This document shows positions 8,175-17,042 of a stretch of DNA of 64,000 nucleotides, in pieces. Both the position numbers and the translations under genes were made by a program. Numbering within the stretch: position 1 is the first letter of the stretch; the number at the start of each line of letters is the position of its first letter. This stretch comes from Dyella_A ginsengisoli (GTDB lineage Bacteria; Pseudomonadota; Gammaproteobacteria; Xanthomonadales; Rhodanobacteraceae): assembly GCF_044904665.1 (NCBI RefSeq), contig NZ_JADIKM010000006.1, forward strand, positions 248,001 through 312,000. Direction: 5' to 3'. The notes beneath the pieces were generated by a model. That model ran no database searches. It was not told the DNA's origin and was given only the letters and a program-made list of their open reading frames with translations.

Positions 8175-8348
8175 ATGCTTCACTACGCCATCGTGTTTCT
8201 CGTCATCGCCCTGATCGCCGCCGTGTTCGGCTTCACCGGCATCGCCGCCGGCGCCGCCAGCATCGCCAAGATCCTGTTCGTGGTGTTCCTGGTGCTGTTC
8301 GTGCTGTCGCTGATCTTCGGCGGCCTGCGCCGCGGTCCACGCGTGTAG
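8175..8348 (+). CDS. DUF1328 (YtjA-type) small membrane protein
   Basis: 57 aa, starting MLHYAIVFLVIALIAAVFGF and ending GGLRRGPRV. Two hydrophobic helices (~4-22 and ~30-48) are joined by GIAAGAASIAK, the family signature. AGGAG lies 8 bases before the ATG. It is a cytoplasmic-membrane peptide of unknown role, frequently next to csbD. Probably co-transcribed with csbD. Confidence 0.9.
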   Translation: MLHYAIVFLVIALIAAVFGFTGIAAGAASIAKILFVVFLVLFVLSLIFGGLRRGPRV

Positions 8349-8384
8349 CGCCTCTATCGGCTCGGGTCTTGTCACCGGGCGCCG

Positions 8385-8413
8385 GGGCGGCATCGAGGGA
8401 TGCCGCCCTTTTT
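8385..8413 (+). terminator. Rho-independent terminator
   Basis: gggcggcatc (8385-8394) pairs perfectly with gatgccgccc (8399-8408), followed by five T's. It closes the csbD-DUF1328 unit. Confidence 0.88.
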
Positions 8414-8446
8414 CTTTGCGCGACACACGACGTCGCGCAGGCGCAA

Positions 8447-9349
8447 TCAACCGGCCGCGTCGTGCGGCTCAGGTGAAAACGAGCCGATCAGTTCGCGCGT
8501 GAGCGGATTGGGGAAGCGTCGGCTCAGCGTCACGGCGAAAAACGTCTCGCTGAGTTCGGGCAGTTGCGCCAGCTCGACCAGGCTGGCGTTGGCCAGCTCG
8601 TCGCGCACCACGATGGGCGGCACCACGGCCAGCCCGATGCCCTCGCGGGCGAGCAGACGCATCATCGCCATGTCCTCCACCTCGGCGGCAATGCGCACCC
8701 GCACGCCGAGTCGGTCGACCAGGGAGTCGAAGCCGATGCGGATGCTGCTTTCCAGCGTGGGCAGCACCAGCGGCTCGCGCGCCAGCAGTTCCTTCAGCGC
8801 GAGTCCGCGGCCGGCGTGCGCCGGCGTGCCGATCAAGCTCACCGGCTGCTCGGCGATCGGATGCGAAATCCACGGCGTGGCCGCGTCGCGATGCGGCGGC
8901 ATGTTGATCAGCACCACGTCGAGCCGGTGCGATTCCAGCGCGTGCAGCAGCTCGGTGGTGGTGCCCGAGCGCAGCACGAGTTCCACGTCATCTCGCCCCA
9001 GCAGCGGCCGCAGGAAGGCCATCTGGAAGTTGCGCGACAGCGTGGCCAGTGCGCCCACGCGCAGGATCTGCCGACGCGCGCCGGGGCGGTTGCCCAGCAT
9101 GCTCAGCAGCTCGCCGCCCGCACTGAAGATGGCGTCGGCATGCTCCAGCGCGATGCGGCCAGCCTCGGTCAGCACCAGCTGCTTGCCGGTGCGCTCGAAC
9201 AGCGGATGACCGAGCTGTTCCTCCAGCTTGCGGATCTGGATCGACAGCGCCGACTGCGAAACGTGCAGCTTTTCGGCGGTGCGGGTGAGGTTTCCCTCAT
9301 GGGCGACCGCCCAGAAGTAGCGCAGGTGGTTGTAGTTGAGCGCGGCCAT
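8447..9349 (-). CDS. LysR family regulator, likely of the dab operon (NhaR-like)
   Basis: 300 aa. The HTH at residues 1-62 reads NYNHLRYFWAVAHEGNLTRT then AEKLHVSQSALSIQIRKLEE. This 'NYNHLxYFW' start is typical of the NhaR/CbbR-related LysR subgroup. The effector domain follows. It diverges from dabB over 99 bp containing a perfect T-N11-A palindrome. LysR-type regulators are known next to inorganic-carbon uptake genes in autotrophs, so control of dabBA in response to CO2/bicarbonate limitation is a reasonable inference. Confidence 0.9.
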   Translation of the reverse strand: MAALNYNHLRYFWAVAHEGNLTRTAEKLHVSQSALSIQIRKLEEQLGHPLFERTGKQLVLTEAGRIALEHADAIFSAGGELLSMLGNRPGARRQILRVGALATLSRNFQMAFLRPLLGRDDVELVLRSGTTTELLHALESHRLDVVLINMPPHRDAATPWISHPIAEQPVSLIGTPAHAGRGLALKELLAREPLVLPTLESSIRIGFDSLVDRLGVRVRIAAEVEDMAMMRLLAREGIGLAVVPPIVVRDELANASLVELAQLPELSETFFAVTLSRRFPNPLTRELIGSFSPEPHDAAG

Positions 9350-9377
9350 GAACGTTCTCTTTCATAGATTCATGTGC

Positions 9378-9390
9378 TTCATATTATGAA
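9378..9390. promoter_or_regulatory. Probable LysR-binding box (T-N11-A) between lysR and dabB
   Basis: TTCATATTATGAA is a 13-base palindrome with exactly the T-N11-A form. It is in an AT-rich stretch (9358-9402) midway between the divergent starts, with further TTCAT half-sites at 9361 and 9369. It is the best site for the divergent LysR regulator. Confidence 0.6.
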
Positions 9391-9448
9391 TTTTATGGAA
9401 TGAACGTGCTCCGTTAAGGTTCCGCCGCCCCGAAGCCGTGGAACCGCC

Positions 9449-11026
9449 ATGCCTGCCCTGCTTGTCCTGCTCGCACCCGCCACCTTCGTCGTTGCCGCAC
9501 TGCTGGCGATGCGCGACGCCGCCGGCCACGGCCGCGCGTCATGGCCAGCCATCCGCGCGGCCAGCGCGCTGTCGCTGCTGTTGGCGCTCGGCGCATTCGC
9601 ACTCGCGCTGACGCGCGGTCCGCTGTCCGCCGCGCTGGTCGGGCGGCACGGGATCGACCTCTCGGTGCGACTGGATGCGCTGAGCGCCAGCCTGTTCCTG
9701 CTGGTGTCGTTCATCGGCGTCATCGTGCTGCGCTACAGCCGCAACTACCTCGACGGGGACCCGCGACGCGGCATGTTCCTGGGCGAGCTCTGCCTGACCC
9801 TGGCTGCAGTGATGACCCTGGTGCTGTCCGGCAACCTCGCGCTGCTGGCCGCCGCGTGGATCGCCACCAGCCTCGCGCTGCACCGGCTGCTGCTGTTCTA
9901 TCCCGAGCGTGCGGCGGCGGTGCGGGCGGCCCGGCGCAAGTTCATCGTCGCTCGTACCGGCGACGTCTGCCTGCTTGGCGCGTTCGCCCTGCTGGGCTGG
10001 ACCTGCCGCAGCGCGGACCTCGTCACCGTGCTGGCCCAGGTGCACGCCCTGCCGCACGCCGGGCCGGCGGTATCCGCCGCGGCGGTGCTGCTGGTGCTGG
10101 CCGCTGCGCTGAAGTCCGCGCAGTTTCCCGCCCACGGCTGGCTGCCGGACATCATCGACACGCCCACGCCGGTGTCGGCGCTGCTGCACGCCGGCATCAT
10201 CAACGGCGGCGGCTTCCTGGCGATCCGCTTCGCCGAGGTGCTGGTGGCGGTGCCGGCGGCGATGCACCTGCTGGCCGCGATCGGCGCGATCACCGCGGTC
10301 TACGGCTCGCTGGTGATGCTGACGCAGACCAGCATCAAGGCCGCGCTGGCCTGGTCGACCATCGCCCAGATGGGCCTGATGCTGCTCGAATGCGGCCTGG
10401 GCGCCTTCCCGCTGGCGCTGCTGCACCTGCTGGCGCACTCGTTCTACAAGGCACACGGCTTTCTCGCCTCCGGCACCGCGGTGGACGCGGTGGCCCGTCG
10501 TCGCGCCGCCGCGCCGGCCGCGGGCGGTCCCGCGCGTGCGCTCGGCCCGGTGCTGGCGATCGTGCTGTACCTCGCACTGCGCCCGCTGCTGGACCGCATC
10601 GACGCGGAACCGGCCGCGATCCGCGCGCTCGGCCTGCTGGTGGCGATCGGCGTCGGCATGCTGCTGGCGCGCGCCACGCCGGCGAAGCAGCCCGCCGCCA
10701 ATCTCGCGCGGGGGCTGATGCTGGCCACCGTCGCCATGCTCGCCTATGCCGCGCTGCACGCGGTCACCGGCGCCGCGCTGGCGGGCACCGTGCCCGGCGC
10801 ACCGGTAGCGAACTGGGTCACCTGGGCGATTCTCGTACCCACGCTGATCGCCTTTGCTGCCATCGCGCTGATGCAGCTGTGGCCCGAGCGCCTGCAGGCG
10901 CGCCCTCGCTGGCGCGCGGCCTACGTGCACCTGAGCCATGGGCTGTACGTGGACGCGCTGCTGTGGCGACCGTTCGACCACTCCCCCACGCCCCGAAACG
11001 CGCCGAGCGCGGAGGCCACCCGATGA
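9449..11026 (+). CDS. dabB: DabB, NuoL/NdhF-like proton-translocating subunit of the inorganic-carbon transporter
   Basis: 525 aa polytopic membrane protein of the Proton_antipo_M family. Core motifs are the discontinuous-helix region LVLAAALKSAQFPAHGWLPD, IIDTPTPVSALLHAGIINGG (Lys and His residues of the proton channel), and LLHLLAHSFYKAHGFLASG. It is shorter than NuoL (~610 aa) and lacks the long lateral helix, as expected for DabB. In DAB complexes, studied in Halothiobacillus, DabB passes protons and energises DabA to take up CO2/bicarbonate. The stop overlaps the dabA start (ATGA, 11023-11026), implying translational coupling. Confidence 0.93.
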   Translation: MPALLVLLAPATFVVAALLAMRDAAGHGRASWPAIRAASALSLLLALGAFALALTRGPLSAALVGRHGIDLSVRLDALSASLFLLVSFIGVIVLRYSRNYLDGDPRRGMFLGELCLTLAAVMTLVLSGNLALLAAAWIATSLALHRLLLFYPERAAAVRAARRKFIVARTGDVCLLGAFALLGWTCRSADLVTVLAQVHALPHAGPAVSAAAVLLVLAAALKSAQFPAHGWLPDIIDTPTPVSALLHAGIINGGGFLAIRFAEVLVAVPAAMHLLAAIGAITAVYGSLVMLTQTSIKAALAWSTIAQMGLMLLECGLGAFPLALLHLLAHSFYKAHGFLASGTAVDAVARRRAAAPAAGGPARALGPVLAIVLYLALRPLLDRIDAEPAAIRALGLLVAIGVGMLLARATPAKQPAANLARGLMLATVAMLAYAALHAVTGAALAGTVPGAPVANWVTWAILVPTLIAFAAIALMQLWPERLQARPRWRAAYVHLSHGLYVDALLWRPFDHSPTPRNAPSAEATR

Positions 11027-13491
11027 ACGCGATCCTTCGTCCCGCCGACCACGATGCGACTCCCGACACCGCGGCACCGAGCCGGCAAACGATCCAGGCC
11101 GCCGTCGCCCAGGCCTGTCGCCAGGTGGCCCCGCTGTGGCCACTCGCCCACTTCGTGGCGGTGAACCCGTTCCTCGGCCTCACCCATCTGCCGTTCGCGG
11201 AAGCGGCACAGCAGGTGGCCGCCAGCGAGGGGGCGCGCATCACGCCGACGCGCCGCTTTTACGCCGAGGCGATCGCCCGCGGCGAAGTCACCCACGCCGA
11301 TCTCGCCGACGCGCTTCGACACACCACGCCCGGCCCGCTGCGCCCGGCCAGCGTGGCCGAGTTCAAGCAATGCCTGATCGAGCCGCACGATCCCCGCGGC
11401 AACGCGCTGCCCACCGTGCTGGCGCTGAGCGCCACCCTCCGCGGTCACGACGACGAAGCCCTCGCCGACGCGCAGCTCGCGCAGTGGGCGGCAGCCCACT
11501 ACGACCAGGGCCAGGCAATGTGGGCGTCGCCGTGGCGCGCGCTCGGTGCCTATGCCGCGTGGCGCGAACAGGCACTGCTCGATCGCCGCCCGGAACTTGC
11601 CGGCTGGCGCGGCTTCCGCGCCGCGGTGCGCGCACTGCCCGCACAGGCCGAGGCCCTGATCGCGGAGGCGGTCGACGCGCTCGCGCTGCCGGCCGACGCG
11701 CTGCCGCGCTACTTCGCCCGCCTGCTGGCCACGCTCGGCGGCTGGGCCGGCCACGCGCGCTATCGCGACTGGCAGGACGAACTGCAGGGTGGCCCGGGCG
11801 GCGAGCTGGCCGAACTGCTGGCCGTGCGGCTGGCGTGGGAGCTGATCGCGCTGCGCCGTGGCGGCGCCGATGGTCGCCTCGCGCTGGCCTGGACCGGCGC
11901 GCGCGAACGGCTGGTGGAACACGGCCGCGATCCGCGCCGGTTGCGCGCCTTCGTGATCGACGAGATCGCCCAGCGCGCCTACGAAACCGCCTGGCAGCGC
12001 GCGTTCGCCGCCCAGCTCGCCGCGAGCGCGACGCCGGCCGCCGACGCCGCGACGCGTGCGCCGGTGCAGGCCGCGTTCTGCATCGACGTGCGCTCGGAAG
12101 TGTTCCGCCGCGCGCTGGAAGCCGTCCTGCCCGGCGCGCAGACGCTGGGCTTCGCCGGCTTCTTCGGCATGCCGATCCAGTTCGTGCCGTTTGGCCACGA
12201 CACCGGCCGCGCGCAGTGCCCGGCGCTGCTGGCCCCGCCGCTGACCATGCACGAGCATCCCAAGCACGCTGGCGCAGACGAGTGCGCGTCGCGGCTCGAT
12301 CGACTGCGCGCGCGCAACCTGCGCGGTGCCGGCTGGCAGGCGTTCAAGCGCGCGGCGGTGGCCTCGTTCGCCTTCGTCGAGAGCGTCGGCCTGGTGTACG
12401 CCGCGCGCCTGCTGCTGGACGGCTTCGGGCTGGTGAAACACGCGCCGCACGGCCGCACCCGCGACAACATGGAGACTGCGCTGCCACCGCCGGACGTGCG
12501 GCTGGAGCTGGCCACCAACTTGCTGCGCGGCATGTCGCTCACCGATCGCTTCGCGCGGCTGGTGCTGCTCGCCGGCCACGGCGCCAGCAGCACCAACAAC
12601 CCCTACGCCAGCGGCCTGGACTGCGGCGCCTGCGGCGGCCACAGCGGCGACGCCAATGCGCGACTGGCCGCACGCGTGCTCAACGACGTGGCAGTGCGCG
12701 GAGGCCTCGCCGCGCGCGGCATCGCGATTCCCGCCGACACCGTGTTCGTGGCCGGCCTGCACGACACCACCACCGACGCACTCACCCTGTACGACCGCGA
12801 CGCCGTGCCGGCCAGCCACGCCGACGACCTCGCCCGACTCGAGCAGGCGCTGGCCGAAGCCGGCGCCATCACCCGCGCCGAGCGCGCCGCGCGACTGGGC
12901 CTGGACGCCTCGCCCGAGGGCCTGCGCGCCCTGCTCGCGCGCAGCCAGGACTGGAGCCAGACGCGGCCGGAATGGGGCCTGGCCGGCTGCGCCGCGTTCA
13001 TCGCAGCACCGCGCGAGGCCACCCGCACGCTCGACCTCGGCGGCCGCGCATTCCTGCACAACTACGCGTGGGAGCAGGACCCCGAGGGCCGCGTGCTGGA
13101 GCAGATCATGAGCGCGCCGATGGTGGTCGCCAGCTGGATCAACCTGCAGTACTACGCCTCCAGCGTGGACAACGACGCCTTCGGCAGCGGCAACAAGACC
13201 CTGCACAACGTGGTTGCCGGCGTCGGCGTGATGGAAGGTGCCGGCGGCCACCTGCGCAGCGGCCTGCCCTGGCAGTCGGTCTCCGACGGCACATCGCTGG
13301 TGCACGAGCCGCGCCGGCTCACCGCGGTGCTGGCCGCGCCCACCGAAGCAATCGACCGCGTGCTCGCCAGGCAGGCCGGCGTGCGCGAGCTGGTCGAGCA
13401 CGGCTGGCTGCATCTGTTCGCGCTGCCCCCCGGCGGCAACGGCAGCCTGCAGCGCCGCTGCAGCGACGGCCGCTGGGAACGCTTTGCATGA
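11023..13491 (+). CDS. dabA: DabA (DUF2309), carbonic-anhydrase-like subunit of the inorganic-carbon transporter
   Basis: 822 aa. DabA resembles a beta-carbonic anhydrase and works vectorially with DabB to convert CO2 to bicarbonate at the cytoplasmic face of the membrane. The zinc site is complete: Cys353 and Asp355 in FCIDVRSE, His519 in LLAGHGASS, and Cys534 in GLDCGACGG. Their spacing (2, then 15 between His and Cys) equals that reported for the Halothiobacillus protein (C351, D353, H524, C539). Arg357 follows. ATGA overlaps join it to dabB upstream and cysD downstream. In a presumably heterotrophic host the complex would supply bicarbonate for anaplerotic carboxylations at low CO2. Confidence 0.95.
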   Translation: MNAILRPADHDATPDTAAPSRQTIQAAVAQACRQVAPLWPLAHFVAVNPFLGLTHLPFAEAAQQVAASEGARITPTRRFYAEAIARGEVTHADLADALRHTTPGPLRPASVAEFKQCLIEPHDPRGNALPTVLALSATLRGHDDEALADAQLAQWAAAHYDQGQAMWASPWRALGAYAAWREQALLDRRPELAGWRGFRAAVRALPAQAEALIAEAVDALALPADALPRYFARLLATLGGWAGHARYRDWQDELQGGPGGELAELLAVRLAWELIALRRGGADGRLALAWTGARERLVEHGRDPRRLRAFVIDEIAQRAYETAWQRAFAAQLAASATPAADAATRAPVQAAFCIDVRSEVFRRALEAVLPGAQTLGFAGFFGMPIQFVPFGHDTGRAQCPALLAPPLTMHEHPKHAGADECASRLDRLRARNLRGAGWQAFKRAAVASFAFVESVGLVYAARLLLDGFGLVKHAPHGRTRDNMETALPPPDVRLELATNLLRGMSLTDRFARLVLLAGHGASSTNNPYASGLDCGACGGHSGDANARLAARVLNDVAVRGGLAARGIAIPADTVFVAGLHDTTTDALTLYDRDAVPASHADDLARLEQALAEAGAITRAERAARLGLDASPEGLRALLARSQDWSQTRPEWGLAGCAAFIAAPREATRTLDLGGRAFLHNYAWEQDPEGRVLEQIMSAPMVVASWINLQYYASSVDNDAFGSGNKTLHNVVAGVGVMEGAGGHLRSGLPWQSVSDGTSLVHEPRRLTAVLAAPTEAIDRVLARQAGVRELVEHGWLHLFALPPGGNGSLQRRCSDGRWERFA

Positions 13492-14408
13492 ACGCCGCGG
13501 GCGGCCGCCGGCTGGGCGGCCACCTCGACGCGCTGGAAAACGAAGCGATCCACATCCTGCGCGAGGGCGTGGCGCAGGCGCAGCGGCCGGTGCTGCTGTT
13601 TTCCGGCGGCAAGGATTCCACCGTGCTGGCCCACCTCGCGGTGCGCGCGTTCCATCCCGCCCCGCCGCCGCTGCCGCTGCTGCACGTCGATTCCACCTGG
13701 GAATTCCGCGAGCTGCTGGCATTCCGCGACGCGTTCGCGCGGGCGCATCGCTTCGAGCTGCACGTCTACGCCAACGAGGCCGGACGCGCCGCCGGCATCA
13801 ACCCGTTCGACCACGGCGAGGCGTACACCAACACCATGCGCACCGACGCGCTGAAGCAGGCGCTGGAGCGCGGCCGGCACGACGTGGTGTTCAGCGGCGC
13901 GCGCCGCGACGAGGAGCGCACCCGCGCCAAGGAGCGGGTGTTCTCGGTGCGCAACGCCACCCACGCCTGGAACCCGCGGCAGCAGCGGCCGGAGCTGTGG
14001 AACCTCTACAACACGCGGCTGGCGCCAGGGCAGTCGCTGCGCGCCTACCCGCTGTCCAACTGGACCGAGCTGGACATCTGGTGCTACGCGCTGCGCCGCG
14101 AGCTGGCGCTGGCGCCGCTGTACTTCGCCGCCGCGCGTCCGGTGGTCGAGCGCGACGGCGGCCTGCTGGTGGTGGACGACCCGGCGCGGATGCGCCTCGC
14201 GCCGGGCGAGACCGTCACCCGGCAATCGGTGCGATTCCGCACCCTGGGCTGCTGGCCGGTGACCGGGGCGATCGCCTCGGACGCGCGCGACCTGCGCGCG
14301 GTGATCGCCGAAACCGCGCGCGCCAGCGGCTCGGAGCGGCAGGGCCGGCTGGCCGACCGCGAGGGCGCCGGCAGCCTCGAACAGCAGAAGCTCGAAGGCT
14401 ACTTCTGA
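13488..14408 (+). CDS. cysD: Sulfate adenylyltransferase subunit 2 (CysD)-like PP-loop protein
   Basis: 306 aa, near the usual CysD length of 302. The N-type ATP pyrophosphatase P-loop SGGKDST is at residues 39-45. The conserved blocks HVDSTWEFRELLAFRD, NPFDHGEAYTNTMRTDALKQ, GARRDEERTRAKER, PLSNWTELDIWCY and RFRTLGCWPVTGAI track E. coli CysD throughout. CysD with the GTPase CysN forms ATP sulfurylase (ATP + sulfate to APS). No cysN, cysC or cysH is adjacent. Instead the gene overlaps dabA by ATGA and the DUF6671 gene by TGATG, so it is translated within the carbon-uptake operon. It may be a repurposed paralogue or may use a CysN encoded elsewhere. Confidence 0.85.
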   Translation: MNAAGGRRLGGHLDALENEAIHILREGVAQAQRPVLLFSGGKDSTVLAHLAVRAFHPAPPPLPLLHVDSTWEFRELLAFRDAFARAHRFELHVYANEAGRAAGINPFDHGEAYTNTMRTDALKQALERGRHDVVFSGARRDEERTRAKERVFSVRNATHAWNPRQQRPELWNLYNTRLAPGQSLRAYPLSNWTELDIWCYALRRELALAPLYFAAARPVVERDGGLLVVDDPARMRLAPGETVTRQSVRFRTLGCWPVTGAIASDARDLRAVIAETARASGSERQGRLADREGAGSLEQQKLEGYF

Positions 14409-15271
14409 TGGCCGACACGGAGCCCTCGCTGCGCGGCGAGACCGCCGTGCTGGCCACCATGCACGGCAAGGAGCGAGCCATCGCGACGCTGCTGGAGCGT
14501 TTTCTCGGCGTGCGCGTGGTGGTGCCGGACGATTTCGACACCGACCGCTTCGGCACCTTCAGCCGCGACGTGGCGCGCGTGGGCACCGCGCTGGACACGG
14601 CGCGAGCAAAGATCCATGCCGGCTTCGAGCGTGTGCCCGAGGCGCGGCTCGGGTTGGCCAGCGAGGGCAGTTTCGGGCCGCATCCGGTCGTGCCGTTCCT
14701 GGCCTGGGGCAGCGAACAGGTGGTGCTGATCGATCGCGCGAGCGGGCTGGAGCTGGTCGGCCGCCACGCGGCGCCGGCGTCGCATTTCGTGCATGCGCAG
14801 GTGGCCGACGTGGATGCCGCTTTGGCCTTCGCCGCGCGGGTGGGCTTTCCGCGCCAGGGCGTGATCGTGATGGGCGTGGAGCACGGTCAGCCCTCGCCCG
14901 CCGTGGCGCTGGCCAAGAACGCGTCTGACCGCGACACGCTCATCGCCGCGGTGCGCCGCGCGCTGGATGCCTGCGGGGCGGCCTCGCTGGAAACCGACAT
15001 GCGCGCCCACCGCAACCCGCGGCGCATGCGCTGCATCCGCCGCGCCACGGTGGACCTGCTGCGCGCCTGGCGCAGCCGCTGCCCGGCCTGCGCGCGACCA
15101 GGCTTCGTGATCACCGCCCGCCTGCCCGGCCGACCCTGCGGCTGGTGCAGCGCGCCGACCCGGCAGATGCTGGCCGACGAGCGGCGCTGCGCCGGCTGCG
15201 GCCACCTCGAACGGCGGCCGCGCGACGACGGTCCGGCCGAACCGGCGCACTGCGACGCCTGCAACCCCTGA
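14408..15271 (+). CDS. DUF6671-like protein with C-terminal zinc ribbons
   Basis: 287 aa. The N-terminal ~200 residues contain LRGETAVLATMHGKERAIAT, LASEGSFGPHPVVPFLAWG, ALAKNASDRDTLIAAV and ETDMRAHRNPRRMRCI, which I associate with DUF6671. The C-terminal part has four CxxC pairs (CPAC, CGWC, CAGC, CDAC), enough for two structural zinc ribbons. Biochemical function is unknown. The start codon overlaps the cysD stop (TGATG), and this is the last gene of the dabB-dabA-cysD chain. Conserved acidic/His residues in the N-domain hint at an enzyme, but that is only an inference. Confidence 0.75.
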   Translation: MADTEPSLRGETAVLATMHGKERAIATLLERFLGVRVVVPDDFDTDRFGTFSRDVARVGTALDTARAKIHAGFERVPEARLGLASEGSFGPHPVVPFLAWGSEQVVLIDRASGLELVGRHAAPASHFVHAQVADVDAALAFAARVGFPRQGVIVMGVEHGQPSPAVALAKNASDRDTLIAAVRRALDACGAASLETDMRAHRNPRRMRCIRRATVDLLRAWRSRCPACARPGFVITARLPGRPCGWCSAPTRQMLADERRCAGCGHLERRPRDDGPAEPAHCDACNP

Positions 15272-15346
15272 CGCACCCACCGGACTTTTTCCGCCGGACG
15301 CGGGACACTATGCGTCTTTGATTTCCCATCCAACGAGGAACGGCCC

Positions 15347-16387
15347 ATGAGCACGGACCGACTGGACATCGTCCGCCCCGACGACTGGCACCTGCACCTG
15401 CGCGACGGCGAGGCGCTGGCCTCGGTGGTCGGGCACACCGCGCGACGCTTCGCCCGCGCCATCGTGATGCCCAACCTGAAGCCGCCGGTGACCACCGTGG
15501 CGCAGGCGCTGGCCTACCGCGAGCGCATCCTCGCCGCGGTGCCCGCTGGCATGTCGTTCGAGCCGCTGATGACGCTGTACCTCACGCGGCAGACCACGCC
15601 GGAGGAAATCTTCGCGGCCAAGGCCAGCGGCCAGGTGTTCGGCGTGAAGTTCTATCCGCAGGGCGCCACCACCAATTCCGCCGCCGGCGTGTCCGATCTC
15701 TCCACCGTCTACCCGGTGCTGGAGGCGATGGAACAGGCCGACCTGCCGCTGCTGGTGCACGGCGAGGTGACCGACCCGGCGGTGGATGTGTTCGATCGCG
15801 AGAAGACCTTCATCGACCAGCACATGGTGCCGCTGCGCGCGCGCTTCCCCAAGCTGCGCGTGGTGTTCGAGCACATCACCACCGCCGACGCCGTGCAGTT
15901 CGTGCAGGCGCAAGGCAGCCACGTGGCCGCCACGATCACCGTCCACCACCTGCTGCTCAACCGTAACGCGCTGTTCGACGGCGGCGTGCGCCCGCACCAC
16001 TACTGCGCGCCCGTGCTCAAGCGAGAGCAGCATCGCCAGGCGCTGCTGGGGGCAGCCACCAGCAGCGACCCGCGCTTCTTCCTCGGCACCGACAGCGCGC
16101 CGCACCCGCGCGAGGCCAAGCTGGCCGACTGCGGCTGCGCCGGCATCTTCACCGCGCACGCCGCGATCGAGCTGTATGCGGAGGCGTTCGAAGAAGCCGG
16201 CCGGCTCGACCGGCTGGAGGGCTTCGCCAGCTTCCACGGCCCCGACTTCTACCGCCTGCCGCGCAACACCGAGCGTCTCGTGCTGGAACGCCGCGCCTGG
16301 ACCGTGCCCGACACCGTGCCACTGGGCGATACCGTCTGCGTGCCGATGCGTGCCGGCGGCAGCGTGGCGTGGTCGATCGTTTCCTGA
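15347..16387 (+). CDS. pyrC: Dihydroorotase
   Basis: 346 aa class II dihydroorotase (E. coli PyrC length ~348). It interconverts carbamoyl-aspartate and dihydroorotate in pyrimidine synthesis, in the cytoplasm. Metal ligands His15 and His17 are in DDWHLHLRDG; the carboxylated Lys is in FGVKFYPQGATTNS; further His ligands are in LLVHGEV and VFEHITT, and the Asp in LGTDSAPH. The ATG at 15347 has GAGG upstream. A 75-bp gap separates it from the DUF6671 gene, so it probably has its own promoter. Confidence 0.97.
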   Translation: MSTDRLDIVRPDDWHLHLRDGEALASVVGHTARRFARAIVMPNLKPPVTTVAQALAYRERILAAVPAGMSFEPLMTLYLTRQTTPEEIFAAKASGQVFGVKFYPQGATTNSAAGVSDLSTVYPVLEAMEQADLPLLVHGEVTDPAVDVFDREKTFIDQHMVPLRARFPKLRVVFEHITTADAVQFVQAQGSHVAATITVHHLLLNRNALFDGGVRPHHYCAPVLKREQHRQALLGAATSSDPRFFLGTDSAPHPREAKLADCGCAGIFTAHAAIELYAEAFEEAGRLDRLEGFASFHGPDFYRLPRNTERLVLERRAWTVPDTVPLGDTVCVPMRAGGSVAWSIVS

Positions 16388-16559
16388 TCGGCAACATCCA
16401 CGGGCGCTCGGCCGGAGGAATCAAACGCGGGGAGCATTCGATGCATCCGACTCCGATCGTGCGCCATGTTCGCGGCCTGGCGTCGCTTTCATCCGGCCTG
16501 CGGCAACAGCGTCGACACAGTGCGCCTTGCCGCGCCGCGGCTCGGCAAGGCGCAAGCCC

Positions 16560-17042
16560 TCACCCGTCTCGATGCGACGACGCGCCCTCCACCAGCTCCA
16601 TGCCGAACCGACGTTCCACGGACTGGATGCGCCAGCCCGCCGCGAGGCGAACGTAGCCGACGATGTCCTCCATGAAGACAAGGTTCGCCGGACCGCGATG
16701 GCGTCGGCTGGCGATATACAGAAGCCACCGCGCCGTGGCCGCGTCGCCGTCGATGCGGATCGCTGGATTGGTGTAGCTGTGCATCGCGAAGTCGGTGGCG
16801 CGCGTCGCGTGATCGGCCGCCGTGACGATCGCGTCCAGCCCCTCGACGCGCACGCCCATGGCCTGGCTGTGCCACACCGCGTCCGGCGCGAAGACCTCGG
16901 GCAGCGCGGCAAGATCGAAGGTTTCCCCCGCCCAGCCCTGATTGGCGGCGATGGCGTAGCGCGCGGTGAGTTCGGCGATGGCCGCCCGGTCTTCCAGCTG
17001 GCGCAGCCGCGCTTCGATCTGATCCCACCGATCGCCGGTCAT
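16560..17042 (-). CDS. SnoaL/NTF2-like family protein
   Basis: 160 aa. A cone-shaped NTF2-like fold is suggested by the N-terminal helix pair (DQIEARLRQLEDRAAIAELT, then ARYAIAANQ), the DLAALPEVFAPDAVWHS strand, and a C-terminal sheet ending in RIQSVERRFGMELVEG. This SnoaL_4-type pattern is common for small hydrolases, isomerases or dehydratases acting on aromatic or polyketide substrates. The start ATG at 17042 overlaps the stop of the upstream FAD hydroxylase gene (ATGA), so the two form an operon and probably act on the same compound. Confidence 0.85.
   Translation of the reverse strand: MTGDRWDQIEARLRQLEDRAAIAELTARYAIAANQGWAGETFDLAALPEVFAPDAVWHSQAMGVRVEGLDAIVTAADHATRATDFAMHSYTNPAIRIDGDAATARWLLYIASRRHRGPANLVFMEDIVGYVRLAAGWRIQSVERRFGMELVEGASSHRDG

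Noticed and set aside
9449..11026. NuoL subunit of respiratory complex I
   Set aside because: Too short for NuoL, no other nuo genes, and directly coupled to dabA (DUF2309).
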